Program-made: the position numbers and the translations under genes
Notes under the pieces: model-generated
The model's database searches: none
What the model was told of the DNA's origin: nothing
The model's input: the letters and a program-made list of their open reading frames with translations, nothing else
Shown here: one piece after another, positions 12,701-22,489 of the stretch
Layout of the letters: every line of letters starts with the position of its first letter
Position numbering within the stretch: position 1 is the stretch's first letter
NCBI GenBank assembly: GCA_013339895.1
Contig: JABACO010000128.1
Coordinates: 1 to 64,000, forward strand
Direction: 5' to 3'
DNA from: Ephydatia muelleri
Lineage: Eukaryota > Porifera > Demospongiae > Spongillida > Spongillidae
Length of the DNA stretch: 64,000 bases

Positions 12701-13028
12701 AGGGACTACAAGCAGAGTTATATCTGAATGTGACATCAGTGGGCTTGAAAATGGTCATCTTGTGGCTTTGAGGGGTGATACTAATAACCTTCTCATCGGA
12801 CGTTGTATCACCGTAATGGAGGATGAAATTGAGGTGTCATGGTTTGATGGTTCATATACAACCATTTGGCAGCCTTCAAAGAGGAAAGATCCAAACAACC
12901 CAAGAAAACATGTTGATTGGACAGATAGAGTCCCTAAATCATCAATCATTCTTTACGATTTTACATTCACTTCTACAGGCCGACTTAGAAAAGCCACTGT
13001 TGAACATTTAAAAAGCATACTGTCATAA
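9796..13028 (+). pseudogene. DUF7869-type gene, candidate RNase H-fold transposase (frameshifted)
   Basis: Exons are 9796-10410, 10498-~10624, 10680-~11093, 11144-11249, 11306-11538, 11624-11901 and 12672-13028. In order they encode a Cys segment (CCPKQCLQQHLEQ), QTQFLLDMFHV, VCRNAFLSVFGISRRR, AEAWMAKYFESISDRMP (in another frame at 10203-10271), FKNVVIPKV and FSKCDLC. Exon 10680 holds YLTIIIDGMDQSKTN, YPHDSNLTINIL and LYLQLDNCFRENKN; exon 11144 holds FLPVGHTHEDVDQFFSR. The three acidic sites (IDGMDQ, QLDN, HTHEDVDQ) have the order and spacing of a DDE/RNase H-like catalytic core. That reading is my inference; the family is known mainly as uncharacterised multicopy proteins in marine invertebrates. 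The last exon is a small beta-rich tail (VSWFDGSYTTIWQP). Frameshifts are visible near 10150, 10262, 10600, 11050 (a short T-run) and 11790. The fifth intron holds a 28-bp array. Confidence 0.6.
11942..12603 (+). repeat. 28-bp minisatellite, about 23 copies (right array, inside an intron)
   Basis: The unit core is GGAGTACAAAAATGTACTCC plus TTAACCTG. The core is a perfect 8-bp inverted repeat (GGAGTACA/TGTACTCC) around AAAA. It lies between exons 11624-11901 and 12672-13028 of the DUF7869-type gene. It is homologous, on the opposite strand, to the 4577-5345 array. Confidence 0.95.
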
Positions 13029-13440
13029 ACTCACAAGTAAATGAAAGAATTTAAGCACAATTCACATACCTTAAATAAAATTAATGTAATTTTGTGTCTT
13101 GATTGCGGTACAAAGAAATAATCAAATGATGCAATAAACAAACAATGTGCACAAAATAAAACAAAATACATTCAAAAATGCACCAAAATACATAGATTCA
13201 AGCTTTTCAATGGTAGTTCTTCCAAATCAGAATAGTTCAGTTAGATCAGACTGTGTTGGCGGTAAAGGTCCCGGCCACTCTATAAGGCGATTAGGCGATT
13301 CCTGGGCGGCTAGGCCAATCCAGTCCTGGTCTTTCCCGCATATTCATGTTAGTTCTAGTTATGATAAAATGAAAAGTAATTATTAATATGCACTGTAATT
13401 TTAATTCATACTCAATACTCGCGCGCGTGCGCCGATCGAA
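13029..13440. other. 3' flank of the DUF7869-type gene
   Basis: An AATAAA-like signal sits in an AT-rich stretch just after the stop (about 13073-13080), a plausible polyadenylation site. The remainder up to the hAT remnant shows no gene. A short GGCGATTAGGCGATTCC repeat-like stretch is at 13286-13302. Confidence 0.4.
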
Positions 13441-13441
13441 A

Positions 13442-13991
13442 ATGCCGGGTAGCTCCCCAGCAAAAAAAAAGAGAGCGTGAACGAGCCGCTGCCTTGTGCC
13501 AGAAGCTTGATGTGTTCTTACCAACTGCAAAACGAAAGGCAACGGGCGATGGGCAACAGTCGGATCCTTTAGTCACAGAAACAAATTCTGCCACAGCGAG
13601 GAAATCGAATGTAGCGATCACTCTGATAAGTGCGAAACTACATGTAGTGAAATGGTTGCGCCAGATTCTAACGAGCCTGAAATCACTCCAGCTGCAGCCA
13701 TCAAGGATTGCGACTGTAATCTATACCCCAATATCAGAGTCCTACTGCAAGTCAGTTGCCTGCACGTTGCCTGTGACTTCTTGTGAGTGTGAGCGGAGCG
13801 CTAGCGCTCTTCGAAGACTGCACAATTACACGAGAGCCTCTATGGGAATGAGCCGTCTTTCCAGCCTTGCTCTCCTTCATATCCATTATGACATGCACGT
13901 GGACTTAGATGAAGTTGTCACACGCTATGCCCATTTGCACCCAAGGAAGCTTGAACTTGACTCTATCATACGCAATGAAATCGAACACTAG
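13442..13991 (+). pseudogene. Internally deleted hAT transposase (N-terminus joined to dimerisation domain)
   Basis: ATG at 13442 opens MPGSSPAKKKR and meets a TGA after a run of nine A; the next frame continues RERERAAALCQKLDVFLP and stays open to the TAG at 13989. The C-terminal part reads LPVTSCECERSASALRRLHN, then TRASMGMSRLSSLALLHIHY, the hAT family dimerisation signature (CERSFSALRRLK...RL..LALLHI). The central RNase H-fold catalytic core of a full hAT transposase, several hundred residues, is absent. The protein would be about 180 residues. The right CAGG terminus lies 430 bases downstream, consistent with a non-autonomous deletion derivative. The A-run frameshift would also inactivate it. 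Confidence 0.75.
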
Positions 13992-14387
13992 CTCTAGCTG
14001 TCATGCACTATACATGTACACTTGTGCATGCATTGCAGTGTGTATAATATACTAGCTAGCCTATATGAGTTTCATGCATGTATTAATATGACTAAGCAGG
14101 ATCAGAAGTATTGTCGGTGTCTCATAGAAGGGGACCGAAATGGATTATGAATATAGTTATGCATGAGCGCTTACATGTACATTGGCAATTATATTTACTA
14201 AATTACAATGAAGAGTTATAAAGCGGTATGAGTGTACTGGTACATGTGTCTGCAAATTGGTTTGCATTCAGTTGCAAAATCAATGTTTTCAAAAGCTTCC
14301 GCGCTTCGCGCGGTAGGGGGCACATCCCCCTCCCGCACCTACCCCCTTTTGGTGATCCACGCCCACTTTAGGTCCAGATTTATTATT

Positions 14388-14424
14388 TCGAACCCCCCCT
14401 TTTCCCGACCTGGCTACGGGCCTG
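14388..14424 (-). repeat. Right hAT-like terminal inverted repeat
   Basis: On the minus strand it starts CAGGCCCGTAGCCAGGTCGG and runs into a G-run and TTCGAA. Just inside it (14298-14340) is a GCGCTTCGCGCGG palindrome, common near hAT ends. Confidence 0.75.
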
Positions 14425-14650
14425 CACATACATGTATAATGTGGTGGAACTGCACATCCCTTATGCCAAGTACTTCAGTAGAATTCACTGTACTTTTCAT
14501 AAGTGGTCACATGCTATTCACCACACATCCTACATGTAAATCCTCACACACTACTCCTTCATACACTGCTCCCATAACACTAACCCCTCTCCCATGCACC
14601 ACAGTCCCTCCTCCCTCCCATCTAATGCTTTTGTTTCCATCATGTTACAG

Positions 14651-15527
14651 TGCTGATAGCCCACGATTATGATGTCATCATAACATGCTCAGATATCGAG
14701 CATATCACTGCTTTGCACAAAACCATTCCGACCATTGAGATAGCTTTGCTGAAGCCAAAGGGAAATGTGAGTGGATCAGTATATACATATATGTACGTGT
14801 ACATCTGATGTACAGGTGAAGGTGTGTGGTGGGGGTGGGGGGTGGGGGTGGGTGGAGGTGTCATATACAGTGCTGTAAACCTGTTAGGGTTGTACTTTGT
14901 ACCCTTGCCTGGTCAGAACTGTGACCCTCTCACTACTCTTAGTGCCCATTCATAACTCTAGAGCATGGAAATTGATGAAATCATTTCACAGTTGACCTCC
15001 TACAAGTATCCCCTTCCCATCCACATTGAAATCAAAAGGGCTGTGTTTAAACAAACGTTATCTCTTTTAAAAAAAAGGCTATTCAAATGTTGTAGTCCAT
15101 GACTACACTATACATGTATATGCAGTATTGCACCGTACATGTAGATGTACATATACATGTACTGATACCCACAGAATGTACATTGTATGCTGCCCCATAC
15201 CACCATGGAATGTATACTGCCCATACCACTGCCCATATTTAGGAAACCTTCTGTAACTTCCATAACTACTCTGCCGTGCTGTCAGCATTGGGAGGGCTCC
15301 TCCCCCACGTGCCTGTGGAAAGGAAGACCTCAGGTGGGATGGTGATGGAGAGGGGTGGAAGGGTGATGGTGGAGGTGGGTGGTTATGAGGGGGGGGCACA
15401 ATGGTTTGCACATGTAAAGGGGAGTAAAGGGGAGTGTACATGTACATGTGTATGTTGTCTTCAATCATTCTCTGACGAACAAAAATCCCAGCCCATTGTA
15501 GCAGACCTTCATGACCTCATTGCGTCT
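14651..15527 (+). CDS. Unrecognised exons, possibly 5' part of the CCCH gene
   Basis: Plausible exons are 14651-14766 (HDYDVIITCSDIEHITALHK, AG before and GTGAGT after), 14962-~15057 (MEIDEIISQLTSYKYPLPIH), about 15255-15330 (NYSAVLSALGGLLPHVPVER) and about 15455-15529 (ending DLHDLIAS then stop). All read well on plus, but no family is evident. They precede the CCCH exons on the same strand, so they may belong to the same gene, although the stop at 15527-15529 would then need to be spliced out. Confidence 0.35.
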
Positions 15528-15689
15528 TAGTCCTCCCATCATAAACCACACCCACGTGCGTTAACCCCCTCTTCCCCCTTCTATCCAACCAGTGTCATTC
15601 AAGGCTGTCAGCAGTGCTCCATCAACCCTTGCTGCAGCTACGTGTAACTCCATGAACCCACTTGGGCTGCAAGCAGTAAGGCTGGAAGA

Positions 15690-15693
15690 ATGA

Positions 15694-15763
<70 letters not shown>

Positions 15764-15900
15764 TGGTGTGTGTGCGTACATGTACATGTATGTGTGTGTC
15801 TGTGTGTGTATGTGTGTATGTGTGTGTATGTGTGTGTACATGTACATTGTATGTGTGTGTATGTGTGTGTTTGTGTGTATGTGTGCATGTGTGTGTGTGA
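15690..15900. repeat. (TG)n microsatellite grading into imperfect TG/TATG repeats
   Basis: Pure TG dinucleotides fill 15694-15755. Interrupted TGTGTATG and ACATGTACATGT follow. Long Cys-Val or His-Thr ORFs on both strands are artefacts of the repeat. Confidence 0.95.
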
Positions 15901-16084
15901 CAAATACATGTACATGTATATAAATGTGCACATGAAGTACATGTACGGTTTTGCATTTTCCATGTACATGTATTTGTACAAGGTACGTACATATACATGT
16001 ATGTATGCATACATGTACAGGTCTGCCCTTTCACCTGTCTCTCCCCTCACATACATACACACCACACCACTCCTCCCTTCCCAA

Positions 16085-18905
16085 ATGGTTGGTCAGTGTC
16101 CCTTCTATGCCAAGGCTTCGTACTGCCCCAGGATGCCCCTGTGCAAGTTGGACCACTCCCTCTCCACCGACCTCTCCAAAAGGTCCTCCAAGAAGCAGCC
16201 ATTGCTGGATTGCTTGAGTAGCCATGCTGAATCTGCCAAGCGTCCCCACATTGATCATCCCCCTAGCAATGACCAGTTGCCCCCGGGGGTCAGGGGGGCT
16301 CCTGTGCTGGCGTACAGTCATAGTGTGTCCCTGCCCTTCCCTTTGGCCGTCCTCCAGTCTGGGGGAGTGTCCTCTGACAAGAAGGCGTGTCTACAGGGCA
16401 CCGAACAAGGGGGGAGGTGCCCGCTCCTTCTGTGACCACACCCTTTGTCCCCCCCGCACCCATAGTTGTTCCGATCACGACTAGTCCATTAATGTCCGCT
16501 GAGGGGAGTGTAGTTGCTTCCAACATTGTGCAGGATGGGAGACCAGTACGGAACACATTACCCAAAATCTAGGTGTACTGCAACAGCAGAACCTTGCCGC
16601 TGTGGGTCAGGGCACCACCTCTCAGGATGAGAATACTTTGCAAAGTCAGCGTCTTGTCAAAGAGGTGGGTCTGGGTACCTCTTCCCAAGGCCTGGAGGTG
16701 GGTCTGGGTACCGCTTCCCAAGGTCTGGGGACCACCCCACACGGTCTGGGCACAGGGGAGCAGGCACCAGATGCTGTGTTGCAGCTTGTGGATGGTGCAC
16801 CCAACCCACCCCCGCCCCCTCCACCTTTGCCAACCATCCTTTAACTTCTACAAGGCAGCGGACACATCTCAGGAGGGTCCTGTCACCCCCGGTGCTGGGC
16901 TCTTTGTCTTTAATTCCATACCTGCTGATACGGACGTAGTCCCGGGGCAGGGTGTCGCGCCTGTCGGACCCCCTCCCCCTCTGGGAGGGCGGGGCTACCC
17001 CTCCCCCAGATCTTGTGCCCCCTGAGGTGTCCACTGCTGCCTCTGACTGCGAGGTGGCTGCACTGTTGGCCCAGCAGTTGTCACTGGATTCATCTGTGAG
17101 TTGTACTATTCTGTGCTGCTTCATATACATTGTACAAGTACAAGTACATGTGTACACTGTGCATGTACATGCACATGTAAAGTTAGGTGTTAAGCATATT
17201 CCCTCCATACCTTCTCCCCTCTCTTACATTCTCCTCTCTCTTCCCTCTCCTTCCCTCTCCTTCCATTCTCCCCTCTCCTCCCTTCTTCCCTCTCCTCCCC
17301 TCCCCTCTCCCCCCTCTCTCTTACTTGTACACTGACTCCTATTTTATGTACATGTACACATGTATTCCTCTCCCTTTCCTGCATCTCCCCAATACAACCA
17401 CTTCACACCCATGCTTACAATGTTATTTCGGTTTGCAGGATGAGGACTTTGACATAGAGTCCCAGAAGGTATTGCTGGAGAGGTTCACCAGGGCAGCCAA
17501 CCAACCACCTGCCACCTCTGGTGAAGAGGGAGCTGAAGAGAGGCAGGTGTGTAGGGGGCGGGGGGGGGGGGGGGGGGGGGGGGTATAGGGGCTTTCATGA
17601 AGGTGATGATTAGCATTCAGCTGTGTGCAGTAGGTGTTAAACCTTAGGCCTTAGTGTTTATTGATCAGCTGGGCATGGCATGCTTTGGCTGGTCTGGATT
17701 GGCTGGTTTAGAAAACCAGTTGTACATGTAGCAAATCATATATAAGAGATTGATTGAGTTGTCATTGGAGTTTTTTTGTATTATGGCAATTGAGTATGAT
17801 GCAGCAACAAGAGGTACATATAAGGCCAACTTTACATGTACAATGTATATTCTAGCCCTCTGGTGGTACATGTATGTACATGTACATGTATATCCATAGC
17901 GTACTGTATGCAACCTTCTGGCTGGTGGTTATAAATGGATTGTGTGTGTATGTACATGTACATGTACAAAAAATGTACACACACACACATACACACACAC
18001 ACATGCACACACATACACACACACATACATACACACACAAACATGTACATGTAAAGGACAGGATGCCAGCTCTCTTTATTACTACATGCATGTACATGTA
18101 CCTTTTGGTTGCTCCTTTGTGTAGTTGGAATAAGACTAGGTAATAAAACATTGGACCTTACAGAACTTTTTCCTTCCAAAGTACCTGAATGTCTTTTTTT
18201 TTTTTTCTGATTGAGCTCAGTGCTATTACAGTAGTGTATTACCTGCAGTACGTGTAGGCTGGACATGTACATGTATGTGCACTTTGGGTGGGTCTCTCAC
18301 CCGATTGGCTTATTACATGTACATGTATGTGTACTAAAAATTATTATCTTCTTGTGTCTGAAGTGGGCACCTTTGTGTACATGTATATACATGTATATGT
18401 AGTTTGTATTAATACTGAGCAAACATGAAAGTGACATTTTCAGTGATTGGAACTATGTAAAAAAAAAAGGTAACATGTACATGTACATGTATATGTACAT
18501 GTAGTGGTACATGTATGTAGTATTTACATATTGCAGTATATAAACACCTCCATCATTACGTGACCACTGGTGGTGATTGTGCAGAGGTTATGACTGGAGG
18601 ACACATCCAGGTTGATTTATTAATTTTTTCCTTTTGTGTGTGTGGTTGGTTTAGGTTGATACAAGTGGTACCAGTGGTGAAGTTAGGAAACGTCCATGTT
18701 ACTACTTCATGACTGGGTACTGTCGTGATGGGGCCTCCTGCCCTAACTACCATGGCACTGAGTGAGTGCCACGCCCCTCCTGCCCCTCCTCCCCCCCCCC
18801 CCCCCCCCCCCACCACCCACCCCCTTCACTCCGCCCCAGTGGTTCATTAAACTGAGTCTTTCCTTCAGCTTTGCTGATATGAGTGATTCTGACTTGATGC
18901 CACAG
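16085..18905 (+). CDS. CCCH zinc-finger gene, probably continuous with the UFD1-like exons
   Basis: The first finger, at 16097-16156, has the form C-X8-C-X5-C-X3-H (QCPFYAKASYCPRMPLCKLD then H). The second, at 18697-18753, is C-X7-C-X5-C-X3-H (PCYYFMTGYCRDGASCPNYH). Between them are a Gln/Gly-rich segment with repeated VGLGTxSQGL units (16640-16740), a proline run near 16810, VAALLAQQLSLDSS (17050-17097) and an acidic exon at 17440-17545 (DEDFDIESQKVLLERF). Exon 18655-18761 joins 18869-18905 through a split codon to give HGTDFADMSDSDLMPQ. CCCH fingers of this type usually bind RNA. Exon 18869-18905 ends in phase 0 and the next acceptor at 19263 is also phase 0, so the UFD1 exons may belong to the same protein. 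The start is uncertain. Confidence 0.55.
17555..17583. repeat. Poly-G tract
   Basis: A nearly uninterrupted G run follows an exon donor region. Length in such runs is unreliable in assemblies. Confidence 0.9.
18788..18811. repeat. Poly-C tract in an intron
   Basis: A C run lies just after the second CCCH exon. Confidence 0.9.
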
Positions 18906-19262
18906 GTGGGTGTGTGTACCCGTGCTTGTGTCTGTGTGAATGTTGTATTGTGGTGGTGCGTTTACTGCACTTTAGTCATTACATGTACATGTACATACTG
19001 ACACCTGTACACTGTACATGTAGATCATGTGTACTATGGCATCCACATGTGTGTATACATGAACGTTAATGTATGTATTTTCAGATAAAGATGTTCATTA
19101 GTGGGCTACATGTACACATGTACATGTAACACTACATGTACATGTACATGTACATGTACATGTAGGCATCATCTGATCAGCTATATTTGTATTATAAGTA
19201 ATGAGTTTTTGTTATGGTGTAGTCACCTGCATATATTGCACGTGGTCCGTTGTTCCCTGCAG

Positions 19263-21096
19263 AGTGGGGAGCTCTCTCTCCCCGATGCCCTCTCAGTGTA
19301 CTTGGCCAACAGTGTGGGCCGGCAGGACCTCAACTGTGGGGACAAGATCATCCTCTCCCCCTTCATCCTCATGGCCTGCGAGCAGAAGGAGATGGAGTAC
19401 CCCATGGTCAGCTTTTGGGCAGGGGGAGGAGGGGGCAGGAGGGGTGTGCTACACATGTAGCTTAAGGGGGAGGGGCATGTGCATTAGGGGAAGGCAGAGG
19501 AGGGTATCTGCTTGGGGGAAGAAGGGAGGAAAGGATTCTGCATATCATGTTCTAGTAAAGAGTCATTGTGAGAGATCATTCTGTGCTTTTCAGACACAAT
19601 GTACATGTACACTACATGTGTGTACCAACTACATGTATACCATATAACTGTTGATATAGTTACATGTACATGTATGTGTAGTATCTAAATCAAGGTTAAT
19701 GTAGTTAAGCACAGTTAACGAGAAGTTGGCATCATTGTCTGTAGTGTAGGTGTACAAGACCTGTCATGCTTCCCCAAAAGTGGGACATTACTGCAGGGTT
19801 TTCTCCAGGGGGAAAAAGTAGAGTTACACACTGTATAAGCTGCTAAAAATTAAGCATATACATGTACTATAGTATTTGTTCAAACATAGCAAAGCCCTGC
19901 TGTTTAGTTATTCTCTAATTATGGCCAACACGGTACATTGTGCATGTACATGTATCTGTGCCTGAAACAGTGGAGTTTTGCAGTACCATACTAAAGAAAC
20001 TAAAAAAAATAAGTCAACTACACATGTACACATGTACAAGTAAATCGAATTTAGCTTACATGTATATGTAGGTTACATTAAATGTACATGTATATACTCA
20101 ATGTACATGTATGCAGCTGGCCAAAAGCATACCATCAGAGGCCTCGAGATGTTCCATCATCCACTGAGGGATGAAGGCCTGTTCTGGTATAGGTGAGGTG
20201 AAGTCCAGCACTCCCGCATACAGATAGGCACCAGTAGCCTTGTTCTCCAGCTTAAAAGACTGCAAATGCATAGTATGTGTGCACAAGTGTACATGTATGC
20301 ATGGTGTGTACATATGTAGGGCCAGTTCATAAAATACATGTACATGTCACTGTAGAGTTTTTGTCAGGCCTCAATAGAATGGTCATTTTCAATACATTTT
20401 TGGTCAATGCTGTACATGTACATGTACTGTGGTGTGTATGCACTTACTGTTGTATGGTCTGCTGTTATCCATCTCAGGTACCACAGTGTCTTTTGAACAT
20501 GTTAATCTTCCCAAGGGAACGTTTGTAAATCTCCAACCAGTCTCATCAGTGTGGCTGGTAGGTGTGGCCCCTCTTCCCCATCCACATGCATGATGTTGTG
20601 GTCCTAGCAGATGTGCATGTGTACATGTATATCAGTATGTATGGGTGCCATTTGGCTTTTTAATAGAAGAGGCTAACATTTTGGTCCAGCCTTGTATCCA
20701 GTCTACATGCACACATGTACAGTACAACATGTACATGTATATGTATAATAATGTACGTGTACATGTGTACTGTACATGTGCATGTAATATTATCAACTTT
20801 GAACCTTTGAATCTAGAAGTTTGTGCTGTATTGAGATACACATGTACATGTACATATACACAATGTACATGTACATGAAATTAACCAATCAGGTTGCATG
20901 CATGATTCTTGTATTAGCGGCAATACATGTACATTGAGTGCCAGGTTATTCTTGTTTACTTCTGTGTCTTGCCAGGTTATTCTTGTTTACTTCTGTGTCT
21001 TGCCAGGTTATTCTTGTTTACTTCTGTGTCTTGCTACAGGGCATTCCATATGACAAGAGAAGAGCAATGATGGAATTTCAATTGAGAAACTTCCAA
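19263..21096 (+). CDS. UFD1-domain gene exons (one exon inverted)
   Basis: UFD1 forms, with NPL4, the p97/VCP cofactor that extracts ubiquitinated proteins; its N-terminal domain is recognisable here. Exon 19263-19406 has CGDKIILSPFILMACEQKEM then EYPM, matching the KIIMPPSALDQL...YPM block of UFD1. Exon 20478-20539 reads TVSFEHVNLPKGTFVNLQP, matching the block whose core is LPKG-Y/F-V-LQP. Exon 21040-21096 reads GIPYDKRRAMMEFQLRNFQ, matching the NPKAVLE-ALRNF block. The exon expected between the first two lies on the minus strand at 20119-20259 (separate entry). The block that should follow ALRNF (CLTTGDVI in UFD1) was not found. Without the inverted exon, this gene cannot give a normal product as assembled. 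Confidence 0.65.
20119..20259 (-). CDS. UFD1 domain exon in inverted orientation
   Basis: The minus strand reads SFKLENKATGAYLYAGVLDF, then PQWMMEHLEASDGMLLA, matching the UFD1 block FKL...HCGVLEF...YLPxWMM..L...G. It starts after a good TTTGCAG acceptor at 20260-20266 in phase 0, which is the phase left by exon 19263-19406. No normal GT donor is seen at its 3' end, where GCCAGCTGCATACATGTACA begins the palindromic repeat. So one exon of the domain is flipped relative to its neighbours, by true inversion or by misassembly. Confidence 0.65.
20939..21035. repeat. 31-bp tandem repeat, three copies
   Basis: TGCCAGGTTATTCTTGTTTA plus CTTCTGTGTCT occurs three times in a row immediately before the acceptor of exon 21040. 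It supplies a long pyrimidine-rich tract. Confidence 0.95.
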
Positions 21097-21675
21097 GTAC
21101 GTTGGTGTTATAATTGAAGAGGCAGGGGGAGGGAGAGGGAGGGAAGGAGAAGGGAGAGTGATAAATGGAGGGAGATCTGAGAGATGTGTTGGGGAGTTGA
21201 ATTCATGGATCAAATGACTATCAATAAAGAGAAATACATGTGTATCAGCAATGATACCCATACATGTACATCTACATGTACACATGGGCCATACATGCAG
21301 TACATGTAGACCTGTACATTGTGATGTTCATGTACATGTACATGCACGTAAATGTATGCAACACAACAGGACTTGAACTGACCAGATTACACCATTTGAA
21401 TGAACACTTGATACTCTTCTTCATACAGTCAGACTTCTGGTGTATATGCAGATCCAACTACATGTACATGTATATGTACATACATGTACAGACATCATGG
21501 TCAGCAGTGATTCATACAATGGTACCCTCCCTTGTCCCTCCATCACTATAACCCCATCCCTCATCCCTATACCCAGTAACCCCATTGTCCTTCCAGCCCC
21601 TCCCCAATGCTCCACCCCCTCCCCAATACTCCACCCCTTGTCCCTGCCTCCACTCTCCCCCACCCCCACCAGATA

Positions 21676-22084
21676 ACACACCTGTGTCAGCTCCAGCCCA
21701 CAGTCACACCTGATTAGCTCATGTGCTATTTTGTGATGCTTACGTTCAGCAGCTTTTGGAAGACACATCCTGACCCATGGAAGTGGAAGAGAAATATGAA
21801 CACATGTACATGTACATGTACATTGTATGTGCATGTTTTACATTACATGTACATGTACACATACCCGCATATAGAGCACTTGAATGTGCTTTGGGCACAG
21901 TGCTTCTGATGCATCAACAATCAAAGTGATGGCATCACGCTACCACAGTACGAACAACGCTCATGTCCCGGGGGTGGGGCAGAATCTGTTTCATCAGTGG
22001 ACGAAGCATTCTGCTTCCTTCCGCAGAAGTAGTTGGAGGACTTGTTTACCCGGGCTGGGGAATGGAGGGAAGAAGAGGAGGGAG
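21676..22084 (-). CDS. TRAF/C2H2-like zinc-finger exons
   Basis: Minus-strand exon 22084-~21865 reads HERCSYCGSVMPSL, an in-frame TGA, then LMHQKHCAQSTFKCSICG before a GTATGT donor. Exon ~21790-21676 continues CLPKAAERKHHKIAHELIRC then DCGLELTQ before GTGTGT. Together they have the C-x2-C...H-x3-C and C-x2-C...H...C-x-C pattern of TRAF-like fingers. Some UFD1-domain proteins (plant examples are known) end in such fingers, which would fit the UFD1 exons next door, but those lie on plus. The TGA and the strand conflict both point to rearrangement, decay or assembly error. A third candidate stretch, CMKKSIKCSFKWC, lies on minus near 21400-21440. Confidence 0.45.
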
Positions 22085-22129
22085 TCTAGGTGAACTATAG
22101 GTACACGTGTATGCCTCTAAATACAGTCC

Positions 22130-22256
22130 ACTCTTTCATGGCTCTATCCCTAACCACAAGACTCCTGAACCAAACATATCATCACCTTTTGCTGCTGCTA
22201 AGGTATCTTCTCTGCTAATGGCTGCAGGCATATAGCGAGAGGCTTCCCTTTGGATA
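22130..22256 (-). CDS. Unrecognised minus-strand exon
   Basis: The minus strand reads REASRYMPAAISREDTLAAA, then KGDDMFGSGVLWLG. The layout faintly recalls protein-kinase subdomains VIII-IX (RYM-PE...SDVFSFGVLLW), but the key acidic and Pro-Glu residues are not conserved. It follows the RNB exons on the same strand and may be part of that or another gene. Confidence 0.25.
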
Positions 22257-22489
22257 GTAACCTTGCTGCTGACTAGAACTCTCCAAATAGCTGATCACCC
22301 TGAACCCTACATGTACACAGGAATAAGAATGCATGCATAAATGCATGTTACATATCAAATAGGTTTATCACACATGGAATGCAGTCAGGCACACCTCTAC
22401 CACTCTTACCACTAAATAATCCCACCCACCTAATGTTACTCTTTCCTACCCCTACCCACCCACCTGTGCTGGGCCTTCATATAAGTCAT

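Larger units (their letters stand above)
4151..14424. mobile_element. Compound transposon region bounded by inverted CAGG(G)CCCGTAGCCAGG ends
   Basis: The left end at 4151 starts CAGGGCCCGTAGCCAGGGGG. The right end at 14424, read on the minus strand, starts CAGGCCCGTAGCCAGGTCGG. Both continue into G-runs and TTCGAA. CAGG starts with G-rich subterminal DNA are typical of hAT elements, and a hAT dimerisation domain lies just inside the right end. The bases outside the ends (ACGCACAT and CACATACA) do not form a clean 8-bp target duplication, so the two ends may not come from one insertion. Inside are the ParB-like gene, the DUF7869-type gene, two inverted 28-bp arrays and a 43-bp array. A nested insertion of one element into another is as likely as a single 10.3-kb transposon. 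Confidence 0.45.

Noticed and set aside
4151-14424. A single intact hAT transposon with 8-bp target duplications
   Set aside because: The flanking bases do not match cleanly and the interior holds a second, unrelated transposase-type gene. A nested or compound structure is at least as likely.
15561-16065. His/Thr- and Cys/Val-rich ORFs on both strands
   Set aside because: They are translations of the (TG)n tract.
22130-22256. Protein kinase domain
   Set aside because: Only a vague resemblance to one block; the invariant acidic and Pro-Glu residues are missing.
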